Positions 48,986 through 57,620 of a stretch of DNA of 64,000 nucleotides are shown here, in pieces. This DNA comes from Thalassoglobus sp. JC818 (GTDB lineage: Bacteria; Planctomycetota; Planctomycetia; Planctomycetales; Planctomycetaceae). How positions within the stretch are numbered: the first letter of the stretch is position 1; each line of letters opens with the position of its first letter. The translations under genes and the position numbers were made by a program. The notes below the pieces were generated by a model that did no database searches, was not told the DNA's origin, and worked only from the letters and a program-made list of their open reading frames with translations. The DNA lies in NCBI RefSeq assembly GCF_040717535.1, contig NZ_JBFEFI010000003.1, positions 318,001 to 382,000 on the forward strand, in the 5' to 3' direction.

Positions 48986-49939
48986 TCACTTACGGGCTTC
49001 AAACGTCAATTCGACGGACTGTTCCTCGTCGAGTGTTCGAGAGTGCACGCGAATACGATCTTTGACGTTAGCGTACAGGGCTCCTGGCACGCGGATGAGA
49101 ATCTCCGCGGTTCCGTCGATCACTGGAATGCGGTGGCTGGGACGGGCTTTCACGAGGTCCCCACTGACGCGATAGAAGTAAGCGTCTTCAGGAATTCGTT
49201 GCGTATAGCCATCCGTTCCGACCACGCTTCCGGAGTACTCGTTCAAGCGAACGAACTGTTTGTTGCCGGGGACCTTGAATCGAATGACGATGGAATACTT
49301 TTGACCGACTCTCGGGGCTGCGCCTGGGACACCGTGTTTCACTTCCCCGGTCAGAGGTTCAGTCCCTTCGATCGGCCAGTACCAGACGGAGAAGCTTCCA
49401 ATCTTAATCGCGTTCTCGGGTTCAGCGATTCGCGACCCGCCTCCTTCACCTGTTTCGCCCGACTCTTTTAAGTCACCTTGGGTTCGTGTTTTTCGGTCGA
49501 TGGAGAGGTCGGGAATCAAGCGCTGATCGTTGGAAAGCGGGTCGAAGATGTCTGCGATTTCTTCGTCGAGTCCTTCAGGCGGTGCTTCGTCCGTGCTGGA
49601 CAAGTCAACGAGTGAGTCGAACCGCACATCTTCGTTGGAGGCGTTCTCGATGATGGTCGTGAAGCCGTCATCTGTTTGAAGATGGCGGACGATGGGGATC
49701 GCCAGAGCAGCGAGCACAATTAAGTGAAGCAGGAACGAGATGGCGTACCCCATTCCCTGACTTCCGCGAAACTCGGAAACGAGGGAGTCCCAAAGGTTTG
49801 ATTCTTCGTCCGGCTGTTCGATAACGGGTTCGACTAAAGACGGCAGATCGGGATCGGGAGTTGAGTCCAACTGCCGGATCACAGATCCTTGTCCGGATCG
49901 GATTCGGGTTCTCGATTGATCAGATTGCCGAACCGGCAT
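48986..49939 (-). CDS. Single-pass membrane protein, TonB-like layout, unknown function
   Basis: 317 residues from the ATG at 49939 (MPVRQSDQ; a further start lies 11 codons upstream). A polar Pro/Asp-rich N-terminus is followed by one membrane helix (GYAISFLLHLIVLAALAIPIV, about 63-83). A long acidic linker follows, and then a beta-rich C-terminal domain with EVKHGVPGAAPRVGQKYSIVIRFKVPG and IPVIDGTAEILIRVPG. The layout recalls TonB/TolA-like envelope proteins, but no TonB box domain is clear. It ends near the giant surface protein terminator, in the opposite direction. Confidence 0.6.
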   Translation of the reverse strand: MPVRQSDQSRTRIRSGQGSVIRQLDSTPDPDLPSLVEPVIEQPDEESNLWDSLVSEFRGSQGMGYAISFLLHLIVLAALAIPIVRHLQTDDGFTTIIENASNEDVRFDSLVDLSSTDEAPPEGLDEEIADIFDPLSNDQRLIPDLSIDRKTRTQGDLKESGETGEGGGSRIAEPENAIKIGSFSVWYWPIEGTEPLTGEVKHGVPGAAPRVGQKYSIVIRFKVPGNKQFVRLNEYSGSVVGTDGYTQRIPEDAYFYRVSGDLVKARPSHRIPVIDGTAEILIRVPGALYANVKDRIRVHSRTLDEEQSVELTFEARK

Positions 49940-50216
49940 ATGCGAAAGCCGAATAGTGGAGAATGGGTACAAGGGTGAAACGTTGAGGCACGTTAAAGAT
50001 TATCGCGCTATTTTGCAAAATTGACAACTACAGTTGTTTTCAAGCAGAGTCGGCAACTTGCGATCGTCCTCAATTCTCAGCTACAACCGGAACGTGCGAT
50101 TTCTCGAACACACGATTCTTTTGCCCATCGAGTGTTGAGCGGAAATCGATTGAGAGGATTTCTCGTTCAGGATTGAGAAGTCGATGCTGAGGCACACCCA
50201 AGCTGGAAGAATCGCC

Positions 50217-51209
50217 ATGACCCGCGTCACTCTGTTGGTGTTGATCGTCTTCGGACAATTCAGACTCTCTCAAGCTGAACTCCCGGAAGGGACAAAACGG
50301 GTCGACTTCTTTGGCTATGAAGACTGCGTGGCACTCGAGAACGATGTTGCTCGCGTGGTGCTTTGCCATCAGGCAGGGGGACGCGTACTGGAGTACAGTC
50401 TCAATGGAGAAAATGTCATCTACCTGAATCCAAACGATGCTGGAGCTTCAGGGACGAACGGAAGTGGAATGACCGGCGGCCGGTTCGACATTGGTCCGGA
50501 GCATATTATTCCTCGAAGGAACATTTTGTGGGCGGGTCCGTGGGAAGCTGAAATCACGGGGCCGTATTCTGCTCGTCTGACCAGTCAATTTGACCCAGAG
50601 ACCGGTGTCAGATTGACTCGCGATTTCACGTTGAGTCCAGACTCAACCGAACTCGAAGTCGTGCAGACGATTCACAACGAATCCGATGAACAGAAACCGT
50701 GGTGCCATTGGAGCCGCACGTTTGCTGTAGGTCGCGGGATTGTGCTGTTGCCACTGGAAGGAATTTCGAAATACCCGAATTCGTATGTGATGGGTGAAGG
50801 CCGAGGCCTGCTTCACTTTCGGCCAGAAGAACCGACGATCACGATTCGTGAGAGCTACCTCGAGATCACCGGGCCGCCGCAATTCGCGAAGCTTGGAATG
50901 GATTCGACAGCGGGCTGGTTCACCTATTTGAGTCCGAACAACTTGCTGTTTACCAAACGCTTTCGAGTCGATCCGGATGACGTCTACAACGAAGTTGCTG
51001 GTCTGACGACATCGATTTGGTATCCCGACAATGAGATGGTTGAACTTGAACCGATCGGACCACGGCAGTTGACTTCTCCGGGGGAAAGTGCCTCGTATAC
51101 CGAAGTCTGGTATCTCGACGAAATGGACTTTGTCAAACCGGGAGAACAGGTCGACATTCAGCAAGTCGAAGAACGTGTCCGTGCGCACGGGATCGAAATT
51201 GCGCCGTAG
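50217..51209 (+). CDS. Secreted protein of galactose-mutarotase-like fold (possibly DUF4380)
   Basis: 330 residues from the ATG at 50217, with GGAAGA upstream. MTRVTLLVLIVFGQFRLSQA is a signal peptide, then ELPEGTKRVDFFGYEDCV. The body (VALENDVARVVLCHQAGGRVLEYSLNGENVIYLNP, GGRFDIGPE, LTRDFTLSPDSTELEVVQTIHNESD) has the opening pattern of galactose-mutarotase-like beta-sandwich proteins such as aldose-1-epimerases. A possible match is DUF4380, from memory. Enzymatic activity is uncertain. Confidence 0.6.
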   Translation: MTRVTLLVLIVFGQFRLSQAELPEGTKRVDFFGYEDCVALENDVARVVLCHQAGGRVLEYSLNGENVIYLNPNDAGASGTNGSGMTGGRFDIGPEHIIPRRNILWAGPWEAEITGPYSARLTSQFDPETGVRLTRDFTLSPDSTELEVVQTIHNESDEQKPWCHWSRTFAVGRGIVLLPLEGISKYPNSYVMGEGRGLLHFRPEEPTITIRESYLEITGPPQFAKLGMDSTAGWFTYLSPNNLLFTKRFRVDPDDVYNEVAGLTTSIWYPDNEMVELEPIGPRQLTSPGESASYTEVWYLDEMDFVKPGEQVDIQQVEERVRAHGIEIAP

Positions 51210-51351
51210 ACTGCTTCTCAAGAACAAACCCGGCCAAGCAATTTCTGCTCGCCGTTTTCCTCTCAGCGTCTTTGGATACGGCTACGGACAGCTGCGTTCT
51301 GCTCCCAGTTTTTCAAGCCCTCGAACTGATCATCTGAAAGAGTTGTCAGCT

Positions 51352-51846
51352 ATGGAAACCCTTCTGGTCATGCGGCATGCGAAGTCGAGTTGGGATGACG
51401 CGTCGCTTTCAGACGATCAGCGACCTCTGAACAAGCGAGGCAAGAGAGTCGCTCCGCTGATGGGTGCTTTTCTTGCTGCTCAAAATCTGGTGCCCGACCG
51501 AATCGTCAGCTCGTCCGCGAAGAGAGCCCATCAAACTGCAAAACTGATGGCATCCAAGCTGGGCTGCGAGATCGAACTTGTCGACGAATTATATCTTGCT
51601 TCAACATCAACCTGGAAACGCGTGATCGCACAGCACGAAAGTGTATCGCGGGTTCTCATGATCGGACACAATCCTGGAATCGAAGAGCTGGTTTCCGCCG
51701 TGACCGGTGATTATGAGAGAATGCCGACCGCTGCAATCGCGTGCTTTTCAGTAGGTTCCGATTCTGAATCGTCTCTCGAAAGACGACTCGAATTGCAGGC
51801 AATCTGGAGGCCGAAAGAGCTCGACCTGTCCGAATTCGAAACTTAG
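51352..51846 (+). CDS. sixA: SixA-type phosphohistidine phosphatase
   Basis: 164 residues starting METLLVMRHAKSSWDD at 51352; the frame is open further upstream but that part is shared with the previous gene. The RHA(K) phosphatase motif has the catalytic His H9, with SSAKRAHQTAKLMA and the second His in LMIGHNPGIEELV. It removes phosphate from histidine in relay proteins. The GHNPG His is typical of SixA. The convergent rodA ends ~30 bases downstream. Confidence 0.9.
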   Translation: METLLVMRHAKSSWDDASLSDDQRPLNKRGKRVAPLMGAFLAAQNLVPDRIVSSSAKRAHQTAKLMASKLGCEIELVDELYLASTSTWKRVIAQHESVSRVLMIGHNPGIEELVSAVTGDYERMPTAAIACFSVGSDSESSLERRLELQAIWRPKELDLSEFET

Positions 51847-51874
51847 CAGCACTCGACAGGTCGACGAGTTTCGG

Positions 51875-53032
51875 TCAGCTGGAATGAGCCGAAGAACTCG
51901 CCATTGCGTCATCGAACTGGAACGGTTGTCCTGTCAAATCGTATCCGGGTCGCAGCCCGATGTTGATCAGCAATGCGAGAAAGAGTCCTGTGACGACGAG
52001 TGATGATCCCCCGTAGCTCAGGAGCGGGAGCGTCAATCCGGTGATCGGCGCGAGTCCCACCGTCATCGCTGTGTTGACGAGAACTTGCGTCATGATCATC
52101 GTGACAATTCCCGCAGCGACCAGTCGACCGAACGGGTCTCGAGTGCGAGCAGCGACTTGCAGCCCAGCGAGGGAAAACAGTGCGAACAGTGCGAGAACGC
52201 CAAGCGTCCCCATCAGCCCCCACTGCTCGCCGATGAGGCAGAAGACAAAGTCTGTTCTCCCCGCAGGCAGGCGGTAGGCCGAAGGATCATCGACTGGCAT
52301 TCCGTCGTAATAGCTACCCCAAGGACCACCCAGTGCGAGCATTTGTTTCGCTTGCCAAAGGTGATATCCATCCCCAGTCTGTGGAGATCCTCCGTCGCTT
52401 TGGAGGAACACCGAGGTGACCCGCGACTTCTGTTCCAATGACATGACTGACCACAGAACGGGTGCCAACAACACGCCAATTACGATGGCTGCCAGCAGAT
52501 GTCTTCCGCGTGCTCCCGCGACGAAGAGTTGAACCATCAGCACAGGGATGAAGACGATCGACGTTCCCAGATCGGGTTCGCGAAGAATGAGTAAAACCGG
52601 AATCGCTGTCATGACGAATGGGAGGATCAAACCGCGAATCGTGCGGTGATGCTTTTGAAACATCAGGTAGCGACTCATGGCCAGAATGTAAGCCAGCTTC
52701 GTCAATTCCGAGGGTTGAAGATTGAACGCGCCCAGCGAGATCCAGCGTCGCGACCCGTTTCTGGGAGGAAAGAAATAGACAGCGACAAGCAGAACAACGG
52801 AGACGATGAGTGCGGGGTACGCCCAGTCTTTGAGGAGGCGATACGGAACCATCAGGCTCACGGTTCCCGCGATCAAAGCGATGCCCATCCAGAAGACCTG
52901 CCGCGTCGCCAGCCCGGAAGAACCGACGAGTTCATCACCGCGCTGAATGCCGGTGAAACCGAGTCCAGTCAATGCGAGCGCAACGACAGGAATCAGTAAG
53001 ATTGGCCAGTGGATGCTTCGTCCTTGATGCAT
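51875..53032 (-). CDS. rodA: SEDS-family peptidoglycan polymerase RodA
   Basis: 385 residues with about ten membrane helices. SEDS landmarks are a conserved Asp-containing segment RNGSRRWISLGAFNLQPSELTKLAYILAMSRYL, LREPDLGTSIVFIPVLM, FCLIGEQWGLMGTLGVL, and LLSYGGSSLVVTGLFLALLINI near the end. RodA polymerises glycan strands with a partner class B PBP. None is seen next to it, though the gene upstream on this strand is an SGNH hydrolase. Its presence supports peptidoglycan in this planctomycete. Confidence 0.93.
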   Translation of the reverse strand: MHQGRSIHWPILLIPVVALALTGLGFTGIQRGDELVGSSGLATRQVFWMGIALIAGTVSLMVPYRLLKDWAYPALIVSVVLLVAVYFFPPRNGSRRWISLGAFNLQPSELTKLAYILAMSRYLMFQKHHRTIRGLILPFVMTAIPVLLILREPDLGTSIVFIPVLMVQLFVAGARGRHLLAAIVIGVLLAPVLWSVMSLEQKSRVTSVFLQSDGGSPQTGDGYHLWQAKQMLALGGPWGSYYDGMPVDDPSAYRLPAGRTDFVFCLIGEQWGLMGTLGVLALFALFSLAGLQVAARTRDPFGRLVAAGIVTMIMTQVLVNTAMTVGLAPITGLTLPLLSYGGSSLVVTGLFLALLINIGLRPGYDLTGQPFQFDDAMASSSAHSS

Positions 53033-53117
53033 CGAATTCGGAAATTTTCGGAGACGTTTCTCTTACTTCAAAAGGAAACGATCCGAATTAGCTTCTGCTG
53101 CGGGAAAGAGAGAAAAG

Positions 53118-53151
53118 AGGAACGAACGGGAGTCTATCCGCGTTCGTTCCT
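53118..53151 (-). terminator. Terminator between the SGNH hydrolase gene and rodA
   Basis: AGGAACGAACG pairs with CGTTCGTTCCT; on the minus strand CTCTTTTCTCTCTTT follows. Lies just past the SGNH hydrolase stop, so rodA probably has its own promoter. Confidence 0.72.
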
Positions 53152-53162
53152 GCAGCGGAAGG

Positions 53163-54506
53163 TCAATCTTTCTTGCGAATCTCGTAGGTCCGCTCTTGCG
53201 GTTGATTCACTTCGTAAATCTTGTCCTCAATAGACTTTGCAGTCTTTCGGTGTTCCTCAACGCGATCCAGAATTCCTTCGTTCGATTCCTTGAGTTTGGC
53301 CAGTTGGTTTTTGAGGTTTTCTGAACCGGAATCCGCTTCCAATTGACGACGGACACGGCAGAGTTGCTGGAAGTTTCGCCATTCGTTTCGGAGAGATCGA
53401 ACGGCAGATTCGTTCCGTTCTTTGTTCAGCGTGGCAACTTCGAGAGCCTGCTGGTACTGGGGAGTTTTTGAGTTGGCTTGCAACTCGATGTGACGAGCGA
53501 GGGCAGATGAGTCGAAGGTTCCGACAGCTTCGCCATCGATCAACAACTCGTATTTCCCCGGTTCAAGACCGTGCAGCTCCAGGGACTCTTTGCTCAAGCG
53601 ATGTCCGAGGCGAGTCAGTTCGACCCCTTGAGCGGCATCTTCTGGAACGACCCAGGGGAGTGAGTCTGCGAGCCAGGTGAATTTCACCGAGGTCTCATCC
53701 GCTTCGAGATTTGACAGTGTTCCGCCGCGAACTCGCGATGTCCATTTCCCATTATTGTTCTGGGCGATTCGAATCGATGAGACACTGCGAGGAAGATCGA
53801 GGTCGCTGATAATCGCAGTTGCCATGACAAGTTGTCCGGCCGGACCGGGATGGACGGCGTCCTGAATGAGAGTGAAGTCGGGCGTTGTTTCTCGTTCATC
53901 GATGGTGAGATTGTTGAGAGGGCTCCACATGTCGACGAAACCGTATCCGCGCTCTGTCGCGACTTCTCGGCACCAAGTCCCAAAATAAGCCAGCACAGAG
54001 TTGTAAAGAGCGACCGAATCCGGGTCACGTTGTCGGCGAGGATTGAGGCGTGCTGCTCGCGCATCGAACATGGTCGGAGTCATCAGGACGGGTGTTGCGC
54101 CGATGGCTTCAATTCGATCGACGACTTCAGTCATGTCGCTGCGGTAGGTTTGGAAGACGTCCTGATTGTACGGCTGATACGTTCCGTCGTTCATCCCCAG
54201 AAGCACAGTCACATACTTGGGCTTGTAAGCAGCCACGTCGTCATCAAAGCGTTGCAGTGCGTCCCAGGCTTTCGCTCCACCGACACCAGCGTTGTGGAAG
54301 ACCAACCGCGTTTTCGGGAATCGTGTGTAGAAATAGTCTTCCACATACTGTGTGTAGAGGCACTGGTGGGTGATGCTGTCACCCAAGAAGACAATGCAGT
54401 CTCCTTCTTCGACTTGGATCTCGTCGAGGGGGCTGGCGATGTCCTGTGCGAGAATGCATGGTGTCAGCATCCCCATTGCTAAGTAAAATGAGTAGACTCT
54501 AAGCAT
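53163..54506 (-). CDS. Secreted SGNH/GDSL-family hydrolase with coiled-coil tail
   Basis: 447 residues from the ATG at 54506, with a signal peptide (MLRVYSFYLAMGMLTPCILA). An SGNH domain follows: catalytic Ser S44 in FLGDSITHQ, the block II Gly region in NAGVGGAKAWD, the block III Asn in VLLGMNDGTYQPY, and DAVHPGPAG with the catalytic Asp and His. An extra beta region comes next (about 275-345, ELTRLGHRLSKESLELHGLEPGKYELLIDG). A long C-terminal coiled coil (about 350-440) is rich in Lys, Glu and Arg. It probably removes acyl groups from an external polysaccharide. Confidence 0.85.
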   Translation of the reverse strand: MLRVYSFYLAMGMLTPCILAQDIASPLDEIQVEEGDCIVFLGDSITHQCLYTQYVEDYFYTRFPKTRLVFHNAGVGGAKAWDALQRFDDDVAAYKPKYVTVLLGMNDGTYQPYNQDVFQTYRSDMTEVVDRIEAIGATPVLMTPTMFDARAARLNPRRQRDPDSVALYNSVLAYFGTWCREVATERGYGFVDMWSPLNNLTIDERETTPDFTLIQDAVHPGPAGQLVMATAIISDLDLPRSVSSIRIAQNNNGKWTSRVRGGTLSNLEADETSVKFTWLADSLPWVVPEDAAQGVELTRLGHRLSKESLELHGLEPGKYELLIDGEAVGTFDSSALARHIELQANSKTPQYQQALEVATLNKERNESAVRSLRNEWRNFQQLCRVRRQLEADSGSENLKNQLAKLKESNEGILDRVEEHRKTAKSIEDKIYEVNQPQERTYEIRKKD

Positions 54507-54548
54507 TCGATCAGTCTCCGGGATCAAAAGTGGCCAATACGACAAAGC

Positions 54549-55661
54549 GTGATCCTAGAGAAAATCTTTCTGTGGTGCGAAGCAAGCGGGGCGAGCGTGG
54601 ACGAATCAAACTCTTGGGCTGAGACTTACCACGATTGTGTCGAACAAGTTGTCGACCTTGGAACGCAACATGGTTGGACAATCGATTCACAATCACTGGT
54701 CGACCATGAACTCTATCGAACCACGTTCATGAAGTTGGGCCCGGAGCGTCCTCGCAAGCTGTTGGTCGTCACTTCTGGATTGCATGGAGTCGAAGGATTC
54801 CTCGGATCTGCAATTCAGGCGATGATCATTCGTCACTTTTCTAACCGACTCGATCCTGAAAGAGAGTCCGCCATTTTGCTCGTTCATGCGATCAATCCGT
54901 TCGGGTTTGATCAACTGCGGCGGTTCGATGAAAACAACGTGGATCTCAATCGCAACTTTCTTCTCAGGGGCGAAGAGTATCAAGGTGCGAACGAGGGCTA
55001 TCGCAATTTGAATCGACTTTTGAACCCGCCGAACTGGCCACGCTTCGAGATTCCGTTTGCCTTACAGGCAGGCTGGAAGATCGCCCGACACGGACTCAAT
55101 TCTCTTCAGCGGGCTGTTGCAGGGGGGCAGTATGACTACCCTTCCGGATTGTTTTTCGGAGGTCAGGAGCCAACACGGACGTTGCGAGCTTTAGAGAAAG
55201 TGTTGCTGCCGGAAATTCAATCAACCCCAGCGACATTGCATTTCGATATCCATTCTGGACTCGGTCTCTCCGGGGAGTACCAATTCCTCGTCGGGCATGA
55301 ACTCTCTGCTGAGGAAATCGGATTGTTAAAGGTGCTGTCGGCGAATCGAATGAAGTTCCCCGAAGAAGACAAAGCGTACGAAGCCAAAGGGAATTTTAAT
55401 CGGTGGATTCGACATCACGCTCCGATGGCTTCTTCGATCTGTCTGGAGTACGGAACCTTTCCGCCGGTTGAAGTTCTCGGTGCACTCCGAGCTGAGAATG
55501 CCGCTCATCACTGGGGCGAGCCGGGATCAAATCACTTCCGCGAGGCAAAGAACCGGCTCAAGGAAGCATTTTTCCCATCGTCGCGCAGTTGGCGATCAAG
55601 AGTCTATAATGAGTCGAAAAGTTTGTTTGATCGAATTTTCGACCTGTGGCTGAATCAATAG
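54549..55661 (+). CDS. DUF2817 zinc peptidase-like protein
   Basis: 370 residues from a GTG at 54549; GTG at 54597 (VDESNSWAET) is an alternative. Motifs match the M14-like DUF2817 family: SGLHGVEGFLGSA (zinc His and Glu), NPFGFDQLRRFDENNVDLNRNFL, and FDIHSGLG (zinc His). A conserved LEYGTFP lies near the end. The substrate is unknown. The TAG stop at 55659-55661 lies in repeat copy D. The divergent SGNH hydrolase begins only 42 bases away. Confidence 0.82.
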   Translation: MILEKIFLWCEASGASVDESNSWAETYHDCVEQVVDLGTQHGWTIDSQSLVDHELYRTTFMKLGPERPRKLLVVTSGLHGVEGFLGSAIQAMIIRHFSNRLDPERESAILLVHAINPFGFDQLRRFDENNVDLNRNFLLRGEEYQGANEGYRNLNRLLNPPNWPRFEIPFALQAGWKIARHGLNSLQRAVAGGQYDYPSGLFFGGQEPTRTLRALEKVLLPEIQSTPATLHFDIHSGLGLSGEYQFLVGHELSAEEIGLLKVLSANRMKFPEEDKAYEAKGNFNRWIRHHAPMASSICLEYGTFPPVEVLGALRAENAAHHWGEPGSNHFREAKNRLKEAFFPSSRSWRSRVYNESKSLFDRIFDLWLNQ

Positions 55662-55760
55662 AGCAAGTTGCTCTGGCCTGTGCTCTCGTTTGCGCTGTTT
55701 CTATTGATAGAAGGCTGCGTTTGCTCGTGCCAGTGAATACAAACCAAATCAAAATGCTCT
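55659..55760. repeat. Dispersed TAGAGCA/TGCTCTA repeat, copy D
   Basis: About 102 bp beginning TAGAGCAAGTTGCTCT, with GGCTGCGTTTGCTCGTGCC and ACAAACCAAATC, and ending ATGCTCTC. The TAG is the stop codon of the DUF2817 gene; it ends ~20 bases before the next start. Positions of the right end may be off by one. Confidence 0.85.
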
Positions 55761-55779
55761 CGTTGCGGAGAAATTGAGG

Positions 55780-56625
55780 ATGCGCGCTCTGATTATTGGA
55801 TGTGGGTACGTGGGATTGCCCGTTGCCCAGCGATGGTGCGAAGACTCTTGGAAGGTCACAGCACTGACACGCTCGGAAACACATCGGAAAGAGTTCACCG
55901 AAGTAGGGATCGAGTCGGTTATTGGCAACGTGCTCGATCGAGAATCACTGCGTGCACTGCCGGAAGCGGATATTTGCCTCTATTCCGTCGGCTATGATCG
56001 GTCGGCAGACGACTCGAAGCGCGACGTCTATGTGCAGGGTCTGAGGAATGTGCTGAATGAGATCAGCGGCCGCATTCCTCGCTGTATCTACATCTCCAGC
56101 ACAAGCGTCTACGGACAGCAGGACGGTGAGATCGTCAATGAAGATTCTGATTGTGATCCGGAAACTGAAGGGGGAAGAATTTGTCTGGCAGCGGAGGAAC
56201 TCGTTCGAAACTGGAGCGATCAGGCAGATCATTCTTCCACGATTTTGAGGCTGGCCGGAATTTACGGTCCCGGGCGGCTGATTGGTCGGCGAGCGCAACT
56301 GGAGTCTCAACAGACGTTACCGGGAAATCCGCAGGCGTGGCTGAATCTGGTTCATCGCACCGATATCGTGGAGGCGATTCACAAAATCGCGACGTCTGCG
56401 TCGGCTCGCGACCTCTATGTGCTTAGCGACGGTACACCGACTCGGCGAATTGACTTCTATTCCGAATTGGCCAGACAGCTTGGAACTCATGCACCGGTGA
56501 TGGGGCCGCCCCAGGAAACAGAACTCGGCAAGCGTGTCGATCCTTCGCGAATCATCGAGGACTTCGACTTCGCGTTACAGTTCCCTGACGTGAGAAGTGG
56601 GTTGGCAGCCAGTCTTGAACGTTGA
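55780..56625 (+). CDS. NAD(P)-dependent epimerase/dehydratase-like SDR protein (YeeZ type)
   Basis: 281 residues from the ATG at 55780. The N-terminus MRALIIGCGYVGLPVAQRW has a GxGxxG Rossmann motif, as in YeeZ-type extended SDRs and unlike the GxxGxxG of classical epimerases. YISSTSVYGQQDG supplies the Ser-Tyr of the active-site region, and ILRLAGIYGPGR and LNLVHRTDIVEAI follow. The substrate is unknown. Single gene. Confidence 0.8.
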   Translation: MRALIIGCGYVGLPVAQRWCEDSWKVTALTRSETHRKEFTEVGIESVIGNVLDRESLRALPEADICLYSVGYDRSADDSKRDVYVQGLRNVLNEISGRIPRCIYISSTSVYGQQDGEIVNEDSDCDPETEGGRICLAAEELVRNWSDQADHSSTILRLAGIYGPGRLIGRRAQLESQQTLPGNPQAWLNLVHRTDIVEAIHKIATSASARDLYVLSDGTPTRRIDFYSELARQLGTHAPVMGPPQETELGKRVDPSRIIEDFDFALQFPDVRSGLAASLER

Positions 56626-56770
56626 GTGTTTCTGTCCAGAGCGTGACATCGGCTTGAGCGATCACGCGTAGAAATCAACAGGCAAAACGTCTACGCTCCT
56701 CGAAATGAGTTGCTCGCGCAATCGACGCGGACTCCTGTTTTCACATCACATCAAGTCGGAAGTTCCTTCA

Positions 56771-57589
56771 ATGGGCGAACTGTTTTCCCTTCACGGTCTG
56801 TTCACTTTGGCGATGTTGATCCTGCTTCAGGCCGTCCTGGGGTTCGACAACCTGCTGTATATCTCGATCGAATCGAAGCGTGTCACCGAAGACAAACAAG
56901 CGTACGTCAGAAAGATGGGGATCGGGCTGGCGATTGCGCTGCGAATTATTCTGCTGGTCGTCGTGATGAGCACGATTCAGAAGTTTCAAGATCCGCTGTT
57001 CGAGGTGCATCTCGGAAAGGCCTTCGACGGGGTGTTTAACCTTCACGCTTTGATCACGCTCGTTGGGGGTGGCTTCATCCTTTACACAGCTGTGAAGGAA
57101 ATTCATCACATGCTGTCGATTGAGCATCTCGAAGAACATCACGACACCAAACCGAAATCGGTCAATGCGGCGATCTTCTGGATTGTCCTGATGAACCTTG
57201 TTTTCTCGTTCGATTCGATTCTGAGTGCGATGGCTTTGACTCACAACATGTACATCATGTCCACCGCGATCATCGCCAGTGGTCTGCTGATGATCTATCT
57301 CGCTGATCACGTTGCAGAGTTTTTGAAGAAGAACCGGATGTACGAAGTTCTCGGTCTCTTCATTCTGTTCATCGTGGGAGTGATGCTCGTCTCAGAAGGA
57401 GGGCATTTGGCCCACGTTTCTCTGTTTGGTCACGAAGTGCATGCAATGACCAAGTCAACATTCTACTTTGTTCTCATCGTGCTGATCATCGTCGACATCG
57501 TGCAGGGACGTTATCAGAAGAAGCTCGCTCTACAGCGCCAGCGTGAGATGGACCGAGCAAAAGAAGAAGCTGTCGAGGCGCACGCCTGA
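56771..57589 (+). CDS. TerC-family integral membrane protein
   Basis: 272 residues from the ATG at 56771, family start MGELFSLHGLFTLAMLILLQAVLGFDNLLYISI. The TerC signature segments include GFDNLLYI and VFSFDSILSAMAL, with acidic residues in the membrane (FDN, FDS), typical of this Mn2+/tellurite-linked family. Eight or so helices are visible. A charged tail (QRQREMDRAKEEAVEAH) closes it. Ion specificity is not readable from sequence. Convergent with the protease-WD40 gene, 31 bases away. Confidence 0.88.
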   Translation: MGELFSLHGLFTLAMLILLQAVLGFDNLLYISIESKRVTEDKQAYVRKMGIGLAIALRIILLVVVMSTIQKFQDPLFEVHLGKAFDGVFNLHALITLVGGGFILYTAVKEIHHMLSIEHLEEHHDTKPKSVNAAIFWIVLMNLVFSFDSILSAMALTHNMYIMSTAIIASGLLMIYLADHVAEFLKKNRMYEVLGLFILFIVGVMLVSEGGHLAHVSLFGHEVHAMTKSTFYFVLIVLIIVDIVQGRYQKKLALQRQREMDRAKEEAVEAHA

Positions 57590-57620
57590 CCGAAGCACAC
57601 TTGATCCGGAGAAACTCGGG

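Noticed and set aside
51838-51871. CGAAACT/AGTTTCG inverted repeat between sixA and rodA as a terminator
   Set aside because: Convergent genes lie on both sides, but there is no T-run and the loop is long; termination is uncertain.
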